Source of the DNA: Acidomyces sp. 'richmondensis'
Taxonomy: Eukaryota; Ascomycota; Dothideomycetes; Mycosphaerellales; Teratosphaeriaceae
Length of the DNA: 64,000 nucleotides
NCBI GenBank assembly: GCA_003545705.1
Contig: QVLQ01000008.1
Coordinates: forward strand, 1 to 64,000
Direction: 5' to 3'
A model generated the notes under the pieces. It was not told where the DNA came from. It did no database searches and saw only the letters and a program-made list of their open reading frames with translations. Shown in pieces: positions 47,001 through 55,417 of the stretch; the stretch's first letter is position 1; each line of letters begins with the position of its first letter. A program made the position numbers and the translations under genes.

Positions 47001-47406
47001 GGTTGTGCCGCTTCAGCCAAGGGGTGCCTAGTACGATGTCGTGTCTGGCCATTTCCACCACATCTAAGACAACCTCCTCGTAGTGCCGCTGAACAGCCAT
47101 CGACAATGGCATTGTCTTATTGTCGACATCGGGTAAGGGTAATCCGTCTACCGCGATCAGTTCATACCCCTTCTTTTTCTTACGGGTCGCGATCCCGTGT
47201 CTATCGACGAGCCTCTTCGATATGAAGTTCCCACTGGCTCCGGAGTCGATCATGGCGTAGGTGTCTATGTCGCCATTTATTCGTATTTTGGTGCGGAATA
47301 CTGGTGCCGATGATGCTGGAGCTTGTATGTTGTTGACTTCCTGTCGATCGCTCCTATCTCCAGGGCTATCTAGTTTTTTGAAAGATCTCTGATGAGTTCT
47401 TGCCAC
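43891..47406 (-). pseudogene. pol of element B (protease, RT, RNase H, integrase, chromodomain)
   Basis: Order on the minus strand: protease (YAMIDSGASGNFISKRLVDR), RT (LFVPKKNGKLRLCVDYRKLN, VIAYLDDILVYT), RNase H (VQIETDASDLAIGACLTQEH), integrase (HLGINKTVELIQ, VDRLTKYTHFIPYKEAY, TDGQTERMNQTLEAYLRHY) and a chromodomain (EFEVEKILEQNGQNYLVKWK, then GYPDSENTWE). The frame is broken by stops at 46681 (TAG for Trp after KHQP), about 45112, about 45003, 44410 and a few more. Each is explicable as C-to-T or G-to-A. The frame is -1 relative to gag. Not coding-competent as it stands. Confidence 0.88.
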
Positions 47407-49307
47407 TCGTGCATTGTGGATACGAGGTGTCTCTCTAATGCGTCACATCGTTCCTTAATCTTGTCGCGTCGGTTCGCGTTAAGCCTTTCTCGTTCTTCCT
47501 TTATTTCCTCAGGTCCGGTAGTGTTGCGGTCGATGGTTCGTTTCCACCGCTGGATGTCCTGTATCTTGTCCAGCTGTTCCTTAACCCGCAGTATCAAGCC
47601 TCTCATTCTTTGCGGAATGAAGGTCCCATCTGGGGCGACATATCCTCCTGGAAGGAACATGCTTCCAATAGGTGGTCGTTCCTGGATAAACTTCCTTGCG
47701 CAAATTCCTTGGTTAGGCACAAGTGGATGTTGCCAGAACATAGATCGCAACTGATCCAACATCCGGTCGAAGTTTTCTCCATGAAGTAGTCTTCTTCCGT
47801 TCACTAAAGGAAAGGCTTCTTCGTATCTTCTGGCGATTTCGTGGAACATTTGTAAGATTTCCTGGTGTCCAGTTACGGTAAAGTGCATCAGTACACTTTC
47901 GCCTTCTTCTTCTTCTTCTGAGTCTTCGCTCCCCGAACTTTCTTCCGGTAGGGGTCGTTCTTCTGGATCCGCGGTTGGCGCCTCTCCTCCGGATTCTTCC
48001 GGAGTGTCGGAGTCTTCGCAGTCCTCATTATTAGGAAATTGGTCTGCATCGAGTCTTTCAGTAATATTTAGTTCTCTGTTTCCGAGTTCGGATTCGTTCT
48101 GCGACTGTTCCTTTTGTGGTGGTGTCCCTCTGTTTTCGTCACATTCGTTGTCCTGAGAATAGTGACTATTGTCCGACTCTTTAAGCATCATGTTTGACTG
48201 GGTTTCTCCGTATGTCGGTACTTCCTTTTCGAGTCCTTCAATTCTCTGGTTGATTACAAGGATTCGATTATATAACTCAGCGACCTGTTCTCCGTGTGTA
48301 TCCGCCTTCCGAAACTGTCCTTTTCTTCGAGCCTCCATGCTCAGGGTTTGTTCTTGGCGTATTCGCGCGAAGAGTAAGTTCCGGAGGTTCCTTAGGAGTT
48401 GTATTCGCTCCCCTGGTTCCATTGTACCTGTTCCCATTGTCATATTAAACTGTCGTCGCTGCACCTTGTTTTTTGAGCGACAGTTCTTCGCCATGTGGCC
48501 CACTTTGCCACAGGTATAGCACTTCAGTCCTTCTCGCTTTTTGGTGGGGTGAGTTTTCCCTTTTTTGTCCGACCCTTTCTTGACCTTGTGAGTCACGTCG
48601 AGTTCCATCGGATCGCCTTTGTCGACCGGTGTGTTTCCCTTCGTAGTCCAGCTTCGTCGGGGTACATATCCGGCGCTTCCTTTTACTCGAGTATCGTGGC
48701 GTCTTTCCATGTTTCTCTCGTAGAGTTTATCATCAAGGTCGATAGCAGTTCTGATTAATTCGTCGAGGTCCTTGTTTGTCCTTCCGTCGCGCATCAGCTC
48801 ATCCTTAACGCTGTCCTTTAGGCCTCGTCGGAACATGACCATCAAGGCGTCATCGTCCCATCCCGTGACCTGGGCGTATTCTTGGAACTTAGCAGCGTAT
48901 TCAGAGGCCGAGGTCTTTTGAGTTAGGTGTTGTATGACGCGTATAGCGACTTCCTTGCTGTTGTGGATCCCGAAGATGGATTCGATGACTCTGCTGAATT
49001 GTTTAAAGTCCGCGAAGATTCCTTCTTCGTCCTCCCTCTGGCGGAGGTACTTATCAAGGTACGGTTTAATCCAGTGCTGAGCCCTTCCCCGCAGATACGT
49101 CGTGGCGAACAGTGTCTTATTCCTGGTGATGTCGTTGAATAAGAAGTACAAGTTCATTTGATTGAGCCAGTCACCAAGCTTATGGCGATCCCCGTAATAG
49201 AAGTCTGGCTTAGCAACCTTAGACGCACTGTTGTCATCTGGGCGAGGGCGTGTCGGACCGCCTGCTTCACTGGGAGTGGGAGTCCCATGCATGCCTGAGT
49301 TACTCAT
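47370..49307 (-). CDS. gag of element B
   Basis: 645 residues, open throughout. Capsid-like region near the start (PDFYYGDRHKLGDWLNQMNL, LRGRAQHWIKPYLDKYL), then a CCHC zinc knuckle (CYTCGKVGHMAKNC) at about residue 275. A second part of about 330 residues has an acidic stretch (SSGSEDSEEEEEGESVLMHF) and is longer than most gypsy Gags. The frame ends in AAA-AAC-TAG, with the AAAAAAC heptamer directly before the stop. Confidence 0.88.
   Translation of the reverse strand: MSNSGMHGTPTPSEAGGPTRPRPDDNSASKVAKPDFYYGDRHKLGDWLNQMNLYFLFNDITRNKTLFATTYLRGRAQHWIKPYLDKYLRQREDEEGIFADFKQFSRVIESIFGIHNSKEVAIRVIQHLTQKTSASEYAAKFQEYAQVTGWDDDALMVMFRRGLKDSVKDELMRDGRTNKDLDELIRTAIDLDDKLYERNMERRHDTRVKGSAGYVPRRSWTTKGNTPVDKGDPMELDVTHKVKKGSDKKGKTHPTKKREGLKCYTCGKVGHMAKNCRSKNKVQRRQFNMTMGTGTMEPGERIQLLRNLRNLLFARIRQEQTLSMEARRKGQFRKADTHGEQVAELYNRILVINQRIEGLEKEVPTYGETQSNMMLKESDNSHYSQDNECDENRGTPPQKEQSQNESELGNRELNITERLDADQFPNNEDCEDSDTPEESGGEAPTADPEERPLPEESSGSEDSEEEEEGESVLMHFTVTGHQEILQMFHEIARRYEEAFPLVNGRRLLHGENFDRMLDQLRSMFWQHPLVPNQGICARKFIQERPPIGSMFLPGGYVAPDGTFIPQRMRGLILRVKEQLDKIQDIQRWKRTIDRNTTGPEEIKEERERLNANRRDKIKERCDALERHLVSTMHEWQELIRDLSKN
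47373..47379 (-). promoter_or_regulatory. A_AAA_AAC -1 frameshift heptamer of element B
   Basis: On the minus strand the gag frame reads TCA AAA AAC TAG. This is a canonical X_XXY_YYZ slip heptamer, and the pol/protease frame lies in -1 and is open from 47406. It is retained in RIP-damaged element C. Confidence 0.8.
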
Positions 49308-49443
49308 TCTTGAGGGTGTTCAAAGTGTTATGACTCTGTTGGTCACGTGATGATCAGGTGACCTGGAGTCACGTGGTTGGTACTCGTTTGAAGAGGAGTG
49401 TCAAGGCAGCGATGTTGAAGCAGAAGTTGTTATTCCAACCAAT

Positions 49444-49689
49444 TGTCACAGGCAAGGCCTGTGCCAACTGGATTCAGCTCAACAGCTTATGAATCAGGTC
49501 TGAAGCCCAAGTGTGGGGTTATGACTCAGGGAGGAACACTATTTCTTCTGTGCAAATTCTGATCCTTTTGTGGCTCCTTGAGCCACCTCCTGTCTATAGG
49601 ATACTTGGTACAGTTCTGTTAACTCTGAGAAATACCTTGTCTGTAGCTATATCCACTCTTACCTGCCTGCCTGCCTGCTACCTGTGACA
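49444..49689 (+). repeat. 5' LTR of element A
   Basis: TGTCACAGGC to CCTGTGACA. Only 21 bp separate it from the gag ATG at 49711, and that leader has no obvious TGG-starting tRNA primer site. Confidence 0.92.
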
Positions 49690-49710
49690 TTAGGTGGCTC
49701 CTCCTTGGAT

Positions 49711-51084
49711 ATGGCTGACCTAACCCCTGAACTGCCTCTGGTACCTTCTTCTGAGGAAGAGTTCCTGGAACATGTTAAGGCTAACCCCTCTGCCTGGTAT
49801 CAATATTGTGAAGCTGCTGCAATAGCTTTAGGAGAGAATAAGAAAAATATCTTTGAACTGAAGAATCAGCTTCAAGCAGCACAAGATAAGAAGGGACAAC
49901 TGTCTAAATTAAGGGACCAGCTTCAAGTGGTGCAAGATAAGAATAAACAGCTCTCTACTATTATTGAATTCCAGAAGGAGCAGTTTAAGGACTTACAGCA
50001 ACAAGTAATAACCGCTGTAGTGTCTAAGGAAAAGGCTACTATCTCTCCTACTACTGGACTGGAAACCCCTATTCTAGCCACTTCGACCCCTAATGCTCAG
50101 GATACTCCTACTGCTGGTACCCCTCTGGCTTCCGTAAACACTGCCCTCTCCGAGAGACTCCCAGACCCGGATAAATTTGCTGGAGAAAGGAGTGACCTCC
50201 GCCGCTTTGTCTCCCAAATACGCGAGAAGATGCTGGTTAATAGGGACCGCTTTCCTACGCCACTAGCCCGTATGTCCTATGTTACAAGCCGCCTCTCTGG
50301 TACTCCTTATGCGCAGATACTACCGTATATCAAGGATGGAGCCTGCTGCCTCCCGGACTATGGAGACATCCTAGATATCTTGGAGCGTGCATACGGGGAT
50401 CCTAATCGCGTTAATACTGCTCGCACAAAGCTCTTCCGGTTAAGGCAAGCTAATAAGGAGTTCTCTGTCTTCTTTGCTGAGTTTCAGCGGCTAGGCCTTG
50501 AAGCAGAAATGACTGATGAGTCCTTAGCTACACTGTTGGAGCAAGCCGTCTCTAAGGAGATAAAGGGAATGCTAGTTCACAGTCCTCCACCTAGCCGACA
50601 ATATCTGGCTCTTGCTGGCCACCTTCAAGATCTCGAGAACCGCCACCGCTATTATATTCCAGCTATTTCCCCAGCCCCAGTTAGATCATATGCCGCTGTA
50701 GCCGCAGCTGAGCCCTACCCTGGAGCACGCCAAAATATTAAGCCTGTTCAAGACCCTGTTAGCCCTAGCAGCTCCTTTGGGGGGGAACCTATGGACCTAG
50801 GAATTCAGCGCCGATATAGAGTATCTGATAGGGAAACCGGAAACTGCTTCCGCTGTCATAAACCAGGCCATTATGTACGACAGTGCCCTTACCCAGACAC
50901 TCGCATTAAGCCCTCCAGGACAGGAAGCCCAACTTCTGGCCATTCCCGGATTCAGGGGATCCATACTGATTCCCCGTCGTTAACATCTGTTCAGCATCCT
51001 CCGTCAACCGGTTCAGAGCCGACCACTGCTACTCATACAATTGCTAGCCCGCCTCCGTCGGAAAACGCCTCACGCCTGGATTAA
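49711..51084 (+). CDS. gag of element A
   Basis: 457 residues from MADLTPELPLVPSSEEEFLE; an in-frame GTG at 49684 lies inside the LTR and is not a sensible start. A coiled coil (LKNQLQAAQDKKGQLSKLRD) is followed by the capsid-like part (DPDKFAGERSDLRRFVSQIR, FAEFQRLGLEAEMTDESLAT) and a CCHC zinc knuckle (CFRCHKPGHYVRQC) near residue 380, then a Ser/Thr/Pro-rich tail. Forms the particle and binds the element's RNA. The stop at 51082-51084 is overlapped by the pol frame. Confidence 0.92.
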   Translation: MADLTPELPLVPSSEEEFLEHVKANPSAWYQYCEAAAIALGENKKNIFELKNQLQAAQDKKGQLSKLRDQLQVVQDKNKQLSTIIEFQKEQFKDLQQQVITAVVSKEKATISPTTGLETPILATSTPNAQDTPTAGTPLASVNTALSERLPDPDKFAGERSDLRRFVSQIREKMLVNRDRFPTPLARMSYVTSRLSGTPYAQILPYIKDGACCLPDYGDILDILERAYGDPNRVNTARTKLFRLRQANKEFSVFFAEFQRLGLEAEMTDESLATLLEQAVSKEIKGMLVHSPPPSRQYLALAGHLQDLENRHRYYIPAISPAPVRSYAAVAAAEPYPGARQNIKPVQDPVSPSSSFGGEPMDLGIQRRYRVSDRETGNCFRCHKPGHYVRQCPYPDTRIKPSRTGSPTSGHSRIQGIHTDSPSLTSVQHPPSTGSEPTTATHTIASPPPSENASRLD

Positions 51085-54000
51085 GCCGCTTCCAGGCGTT
51101 AGGGGGCTGCGCACCGTTATCCAGCTCTATCAATACCTGTATAGGAAGACCCGCTGAGAGACCTGCTGAGAAACCTGCTAAGAGACCTACCGAGGGGCCT
51201 GCTGAGAGACCTGCTGAGAAACTTGTCGAAGGATCTGCTGAGAAACCTGCTGAAAGACCCGCTGAAAACCTGCGTAAGACAGCCATAAGGAAACACGCTA
51301 GGGAATCCGCCCTATTGTTAGATGTCCCTGATACCCTGAGAATCTCTAATGCCGCTATACATGGAATCCCTATTGAAGAGGAATTCCAGAGGTCTAGCGC
51401 ACCTATCTTACCATCCGCAATCCGTATTGGACAAGAAGAAATCAGCACATATTCACTCCTAGATAGCGGTTGCGAGGGGTATTCTTTTGTTGATCTAGAC
51501 TGGGCCCAAGAGAAGGGCATTCCATTACACCTGCTCCAGAAGCCATTTAGACTTACTGGATATGATGGCGAAGGAAAGGACTGCCGTATAGTACGACACT
51601 ACGCCTCCTGCACCTTTAGTATTGGAGATCACGTTGAAGAGAATATGGTTATGTTTGCGACACCACTAGCCCATTATCATACTATCCTTGGAGAGCCATG
51701 GCTAGAGAAGCATGACCCCCAGATTAGTTGGGGAGGCCGCACTGTTACGTTTACTAGCAACTACTGCCAGAAGCACTGCAATACGCCAAATAGACCCCAG
51801 AAACAGCATATGCTTAGGGACTTACCAGAAAAGACAACACCTAAGTACCTGCCAGACCGGCCTTCTGGAGTCCGGCCTATTAATATCGCCGCTGTTAGCC
51901 TAGACGCCTGCCGCCGTTTTGCGCACCAAGGGTGTGATATCTTTATCGCAACAATTGAGGACATAGATGAGATTCTAGACAAAAATGGCCAACCTAGCCC
52001 GGAACCTGAGGTCCTAGAACAACTACCTGAAGAAATCCGAGACTTTGCAGACGTGTTCTCACCAAAAAAGGCAGACCGCCTACCGCCCCACCGTCCGTAT
52101 GACCATGAAATCCGCCTGCTCCCCGGGAAGGACTTACCCTTTGGGCCTTTATACTCAATGTCTCGCGATGAGCTTAAGGCCCTTCGGGAGTGGTTAGATG
52201 AAAACCTGAAGAAAGGATTTATACGCCCTAGTTCCTCACCCGTTGCTTCTCCGGTCTTATTTGTGAAAAAGCCCGGAGGAGGGTTACGACTCTGTATTGA
52301 CTTCCGGTCTCTTAACAACATCTCGGTAAAAGACCGGTACCCGTTACCGCTTATTAAGGAGACTCTGAATAACCTACAGGGTATGAAATATTTCTCTAAG
52401 ATCGATATTGTATCCGCCTTTAACAATATCCGGATGAAGGAGGGACAGGAGTATCTGACAGCTTTCCGTACCCGTTTTGGCCTGTTTGAGTCCTTAGTTA
52501 TGCCATTTGGACTAACAGGTGCCCCAGCAACCTTCCAGAGGTTTATTAACGATACTCTCCGCCAGTACCTAGACCAGTTCTGCTCAGCTTACCTGGATGA
52601 CATTCTGATTTACAGCAAGACACGAGAAGAGCATATAGAACACGTGCGGAAGGTCCTTATGCAATTACGTGAAGCTGGCCTCTTTGCAAAGATTTCAAAG
52701 TGTGAGTTTTTTGTCCAGAAGACTAAGTTCTTAGGGCTTATTATTGGACGGAATGGTATCCAGATGGATCCAGAAAAGGTTAAGACAATAAAGGAGTGGC
52801 CAATTCCAAGTTGCCTTACAGATGTCCAGGCCTTTATCGGATTTGCGAACTTTTACCGCCGCTTTATCCGGGACTTCTCAAAGATCATTTCGCCTTTAGT
52901 TCAGCTTACACAGAAGAATGTTAAGTTTGAATGGACGACAGCCTGCCAATCTGCCTTTGACCGCTTAAAAGATGCATTTACCTCTGCGCCTATTCTGATG
53001 CCCTTTGACTGGACTAAGGAGGTTATACTGGAAACAGATGCTTCGGACTATGTCTCAGCAGGAGTGCTCTCCCAGTATGGAGATGATGGAGCCCTGAGGC
53101 CAGTAGCCTTTTTCTCTAAGAAACACTCTGCGACAGAGTGCAACTATGAGATCTATGATAAGGAGCTACTTGCTATCATCCGCTGTTTTGAGGAATGGAG
53201 GCCTGAACTAGAAGGAGCAGAACACCCTATTAGGATCTTAACAGACCATCGGAACCTGGAGTATTTTACTACATCTAAGCTACTAAACCGCCGTCAAGCC
53301 CGTTGGTCTGAGTTCCTATCTCGGTTTAACTTCCGTATTCAGTACCGGCCTGGTAAACAAGGACAGAAGCCTGACTCGCTTACAAGGAGGTCTGAAGACC
53401 TCCCTAGAGAGGGGGACGAACGCTTAAGGCACCAAAGCCAAGTAGTCTTAAAGAGGGAGAATTTTGTAACAGACCCGCAGCCTACTATTGGAAAAAGAGT
53501 GCGGTTCAAACTTCCTGATAATATACAAGCCCTAGAAGATAGCGAAAGCAACTCAACTAGTACTGATATACAGGAGATAGCAACTCTGACCCGAGTGCGT
53601 ATCGCAGCTATCTTGCTCCCAGACGCTATTCAGGAACGTTTTATATATGGATACCAGCATGACCAGAACCTGCTCTCGGTCCTAGAGGCTCTTCGACAAG
53701 GGAAGTCTAAGCACCCCTTTCTGCAACTTAGCCAGTGTGAAATCCGGAACGAGTTCCTGTATTATCGGGATCGGCTATATGTCCCGGACGACGATGAACT
53801 CCGGGCTACAATTGTCCGCCTCTGCCATGAGGACCCGGCCGCTGGACACCCCGGACGAGCGAGAACCTACGCTTTGCTATCAAGGGAATATTACTGGAAG
53901 GGAATGAGCTCCTTTGTCCGCCGCTGGGTTCGGAACTGCTATACCTGCCGCCGAACCAAATCTTTCCGTGTAGGGTACCAAGGCCATTTACAACCTTTAC

Positions 54001-55118
54001 CCGTCCCACAGAAGGCCTGGCTGGATATCTCTATAGATTTCATAGTAGGGCTTCCGGAATCTGAGGGTTTTGATACTATTTGGGTGGTAGTAGACCGCCT
54101 AACCAAGATGCGGCACTATATACCATGTTATAGTACTGACGGCTCAGAAGAACTTGCTCGGCTCTTTGTTAAGTACATCGCTAGATACCACGGCCTTCCA
54201 GAAACAATTGTCTCAGACCGGGGACCTCAGTTTATCTCAGACTTCTGGAAGCATATTACAGCTCGTTGGAAGACTTCAGCACGACTCTCAACAGCGTATC
54301 ACCCCGAGACAGACGGCCAGACTGAACGGATAAACGCAATCCTAGAAGACCACCTCCGGAGTTATGTAGCCTATTTACAGGACGACTGGGTAGAATGGTT
54401 GCCGTTAGCTGAGTTCTCTGCCAACTCCCTACCTTCCGAGACTACTGGAGTATCCCCTTTCTTTGCGAATTATGGATTTAACCCGCGTATTGGAGTGGAA
54501 CCAATTGATACTACCCGACAACCTGAGAGCCGCGATGCAGAAGACTTTGCTGCCGATATGTCTAACATTACCGCCTACCTACAAGAGGCTATGCTGTTAT
54601 CCCAGAGCCGATATGAAGAATATGCTAATCAAGACCGGAAGACTATCCCTAGATACCAGGTAGGCCAGTATGTCTGGTTAGACGCACGAAATATCCGCAC
54701 ACTTCGTCCAGTAAAGAAGCTAGATTGGAAAAATCTGGGCCCATTTAAGATTGCACAAGTTCTAGGACCCTATACATATAGGCTCGACCTCCCCGCTTCT
54801 ATACGGATCCACCCTGTATTCAATACTCACCTGCTGCACCCTGTTAACAATGATGCGCTACCCTACCAGTCCCAGGCACCACCACCACCAGTTGAGGTAG
54901 ATGGGGTAGAAGAATGGGAAGTAGAGGATATTGTGGATTCTATTACAGACCGCCGGGGGCAGGGCGGGAAACAGAGGGTAAAATATGTAGTGAAGTGGAA
55001 GGGGTACGACATACCTACTAGGGAACCAGCCAACACAATCTGGGAAGATGTACCTGACCTGGTCCGGAATTTCCACCGCCGCTACCCAAATAAGCCTCGG
55101 CCAGACTTTGTACATTAG
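51048..55118 (+). CDS. pol of element A with C-terminal chromodomain
   Basis: An open -1 frame relative to gag, beginning after a TAG at 51045 and overlapping gag by 37 bp, so expression by frameshifting is likely. After a charged repeat tract (PAERPAEKPAKRPTEGPAER) come protease (YSLLDSGCEGYSFVDLDWAQ), RT (LFVKKPGGGLRLCIDFRSLN, SAYLDDILIYS) and RNase H (VILETDASDYVSAGVLSQYG). The integrase has its HHCC zinc domain (HPGRARTYALLSREYYWKGM, CYTCRRTK) and catalytic core (DRLTKMRHYIPC, VSDRGPQFIS, YHPETDGQTERIN). The last ~70 residues are a chromodomain (WEVEDIVDSITDRRGQG, VKYVVKWKGYDI), which in this class steers integration to marked chromatin. No internal stop. Confidence 0.94.
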   Translation, partial: PASVGKRLTPGLSRFQALGGCAPLSSSINTCIGRPAERPAEKPAKRPTEGPAERPAEKLVEGSAEKPAERPAENLRKTAIRKHARESALLLDVPDTLRISNAAIHGIPIEEEFQRSSAPILPSAIRIGQEEISTYSLLDSGCEGYSFVDLDWAQEKGIPLHLLQKPFRLTGYDGEGKDCRIVRHYASCTFSIGDHVEENMVMFATPLAHYHTILGEPWLEKHDPQISWGGRTVTFTSNYCQKHCNTPNRPQKQHMLRDLPEKTTPKYLPDRPSGVRPINIAAVSLDACRRFAHQGCDIFIATIEDIDEILDKNGQPSPEPEVLEQLPEEIRDFADVFSPKKADRLPPHRPYDHEIRLLPGKDLPFGPLYSMSRDELKALREWLDENLKKGFIRPSSSPVASPVLFVKKPGGGLRLCIDFRSLNNISVKDRYPLPLIKETLNNLQGMKYFSKIDIVSAFNNIRMKEGQEYLTAFRTRFGLFESLVMPFGLTGAPATFQRFINDTLRQYLDQFCSAYLDDILIYSKTREEHIEHVRKVLMQLREAGLFAKISKCEFFVQKTKFLGLIIGRNGIQMDPEKVKTIKEWPIPSCLTDVQAFIGFANFYRRFIRDFSKIISPLVQLTQKNVKFEWTTACQSAFDRLKDAFTSAPILMPFDWTKEVILETDASDYVSAGVLSQYGDDGALRPVAFFSKKHSATECNYEIYDKELLAIIRCFEEWRPELEGAEHPIRILTDHRNLEYFTTSKLLNRRQARWSEFLSRFNFRIQYRPGKQGQKPDSLTRRSEDLPREGDERLRHQSQVVLKRENFVTDPQPTIGKRVRFKLPDNIQALEDSESNSTSTDIQEIATLTRVRIAAILLPDAIQERFIYGYQHDQNLLSVLEALRQGKSKHPFLQLSQCEIRNEFLYYRDRLYVPDDDELRATIVRLCHEDPAAGHPGRARTYALLSREYYWKGMSSFVRRWVRNCYTCRRTKSFRVGYQGHLQPLPVPQKAWLDISIDFIVGLPESEGFDTIWVVVDRLTKMRHYIPCYSTDGSEELARLFVKYIARYHGLPETIVSDRGPQFISDFWKHITARWKTSARLSTAYHPETDGQTERINAILEDHLRSYVAYLQDDWVEWLPLAEFSANSLPSETTGVSPFFANYGFNPRIGVEPIDTTRQPESRDAEDFAADMSNITAYLQEAMLLSQSRYEEYANQDRKTIPRYQVGQYVWLDARNIRTLRPVKKLDWKNLGPFKIAQVLGPYTYRLDLPASIRIHPVFNTHLLHPVNNDALPYQSQAPPPPVEVDGVEEWEVEDIVDSITDRRGQGGKQRVKYVVKWKGYDIPTREPANTIWEDVPDLVRNFHRRYPNKPRPDFVH

Positions 55119-55171
55119 CAGATCTGGTAGGATATCGGTTTCGCGGAGCTCAACCTAAAGGAGGGGGGTAA

Positions 55172-55417
55172 TGTCACAGGCAAGGCCTGTGCCAACTGGA
55201 TTCAGCTCAACAGCTTATGAATCAGGTCTGAAGCCCAAGTGTGGGGTTATGACTCAGGGAGGAACACTATTTCTTCTGTGCAAATTCTGATCCTTTTGTG
55301 GCTCCTTGAGCCACCTCCTGTCTATAGGATACTTGGTACAGTTCTGTTAACTCTGAGAAATACCTTGTCTGCAGCTATATCCACTCTTACCTGCCTGCCT
55401 GCCTGCTACCCGTGACA
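55172..55417 (+). repeat. 3' LTR of element A
   Basis: 246 bp, differing from the 5' LTR at two positions (CTGCAGC for CTGTAGC, and ACCCGTGACA for ACCTGTGACA). Confidence 0.92.

Larger units (their letters stand above)
49444..55417 (+). mobile_element. Intact Ty3/gypsy chromovirus A
   Basis: 5974 bp with 246-bp LTRs (49444-49689, 55172-55417) that differ at two bases, both T/C, and a perfect CCAAT duplication (49439-49443, 55418-55422). A polypurine tract (AAAGGAGGGGGGTAA) precedes the 3' LTR. Both genes are open, so it could be an active, recently inserted element. Its family also left older LTRs at 5972, 19827 and about 63671. Confidence 0.95.
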
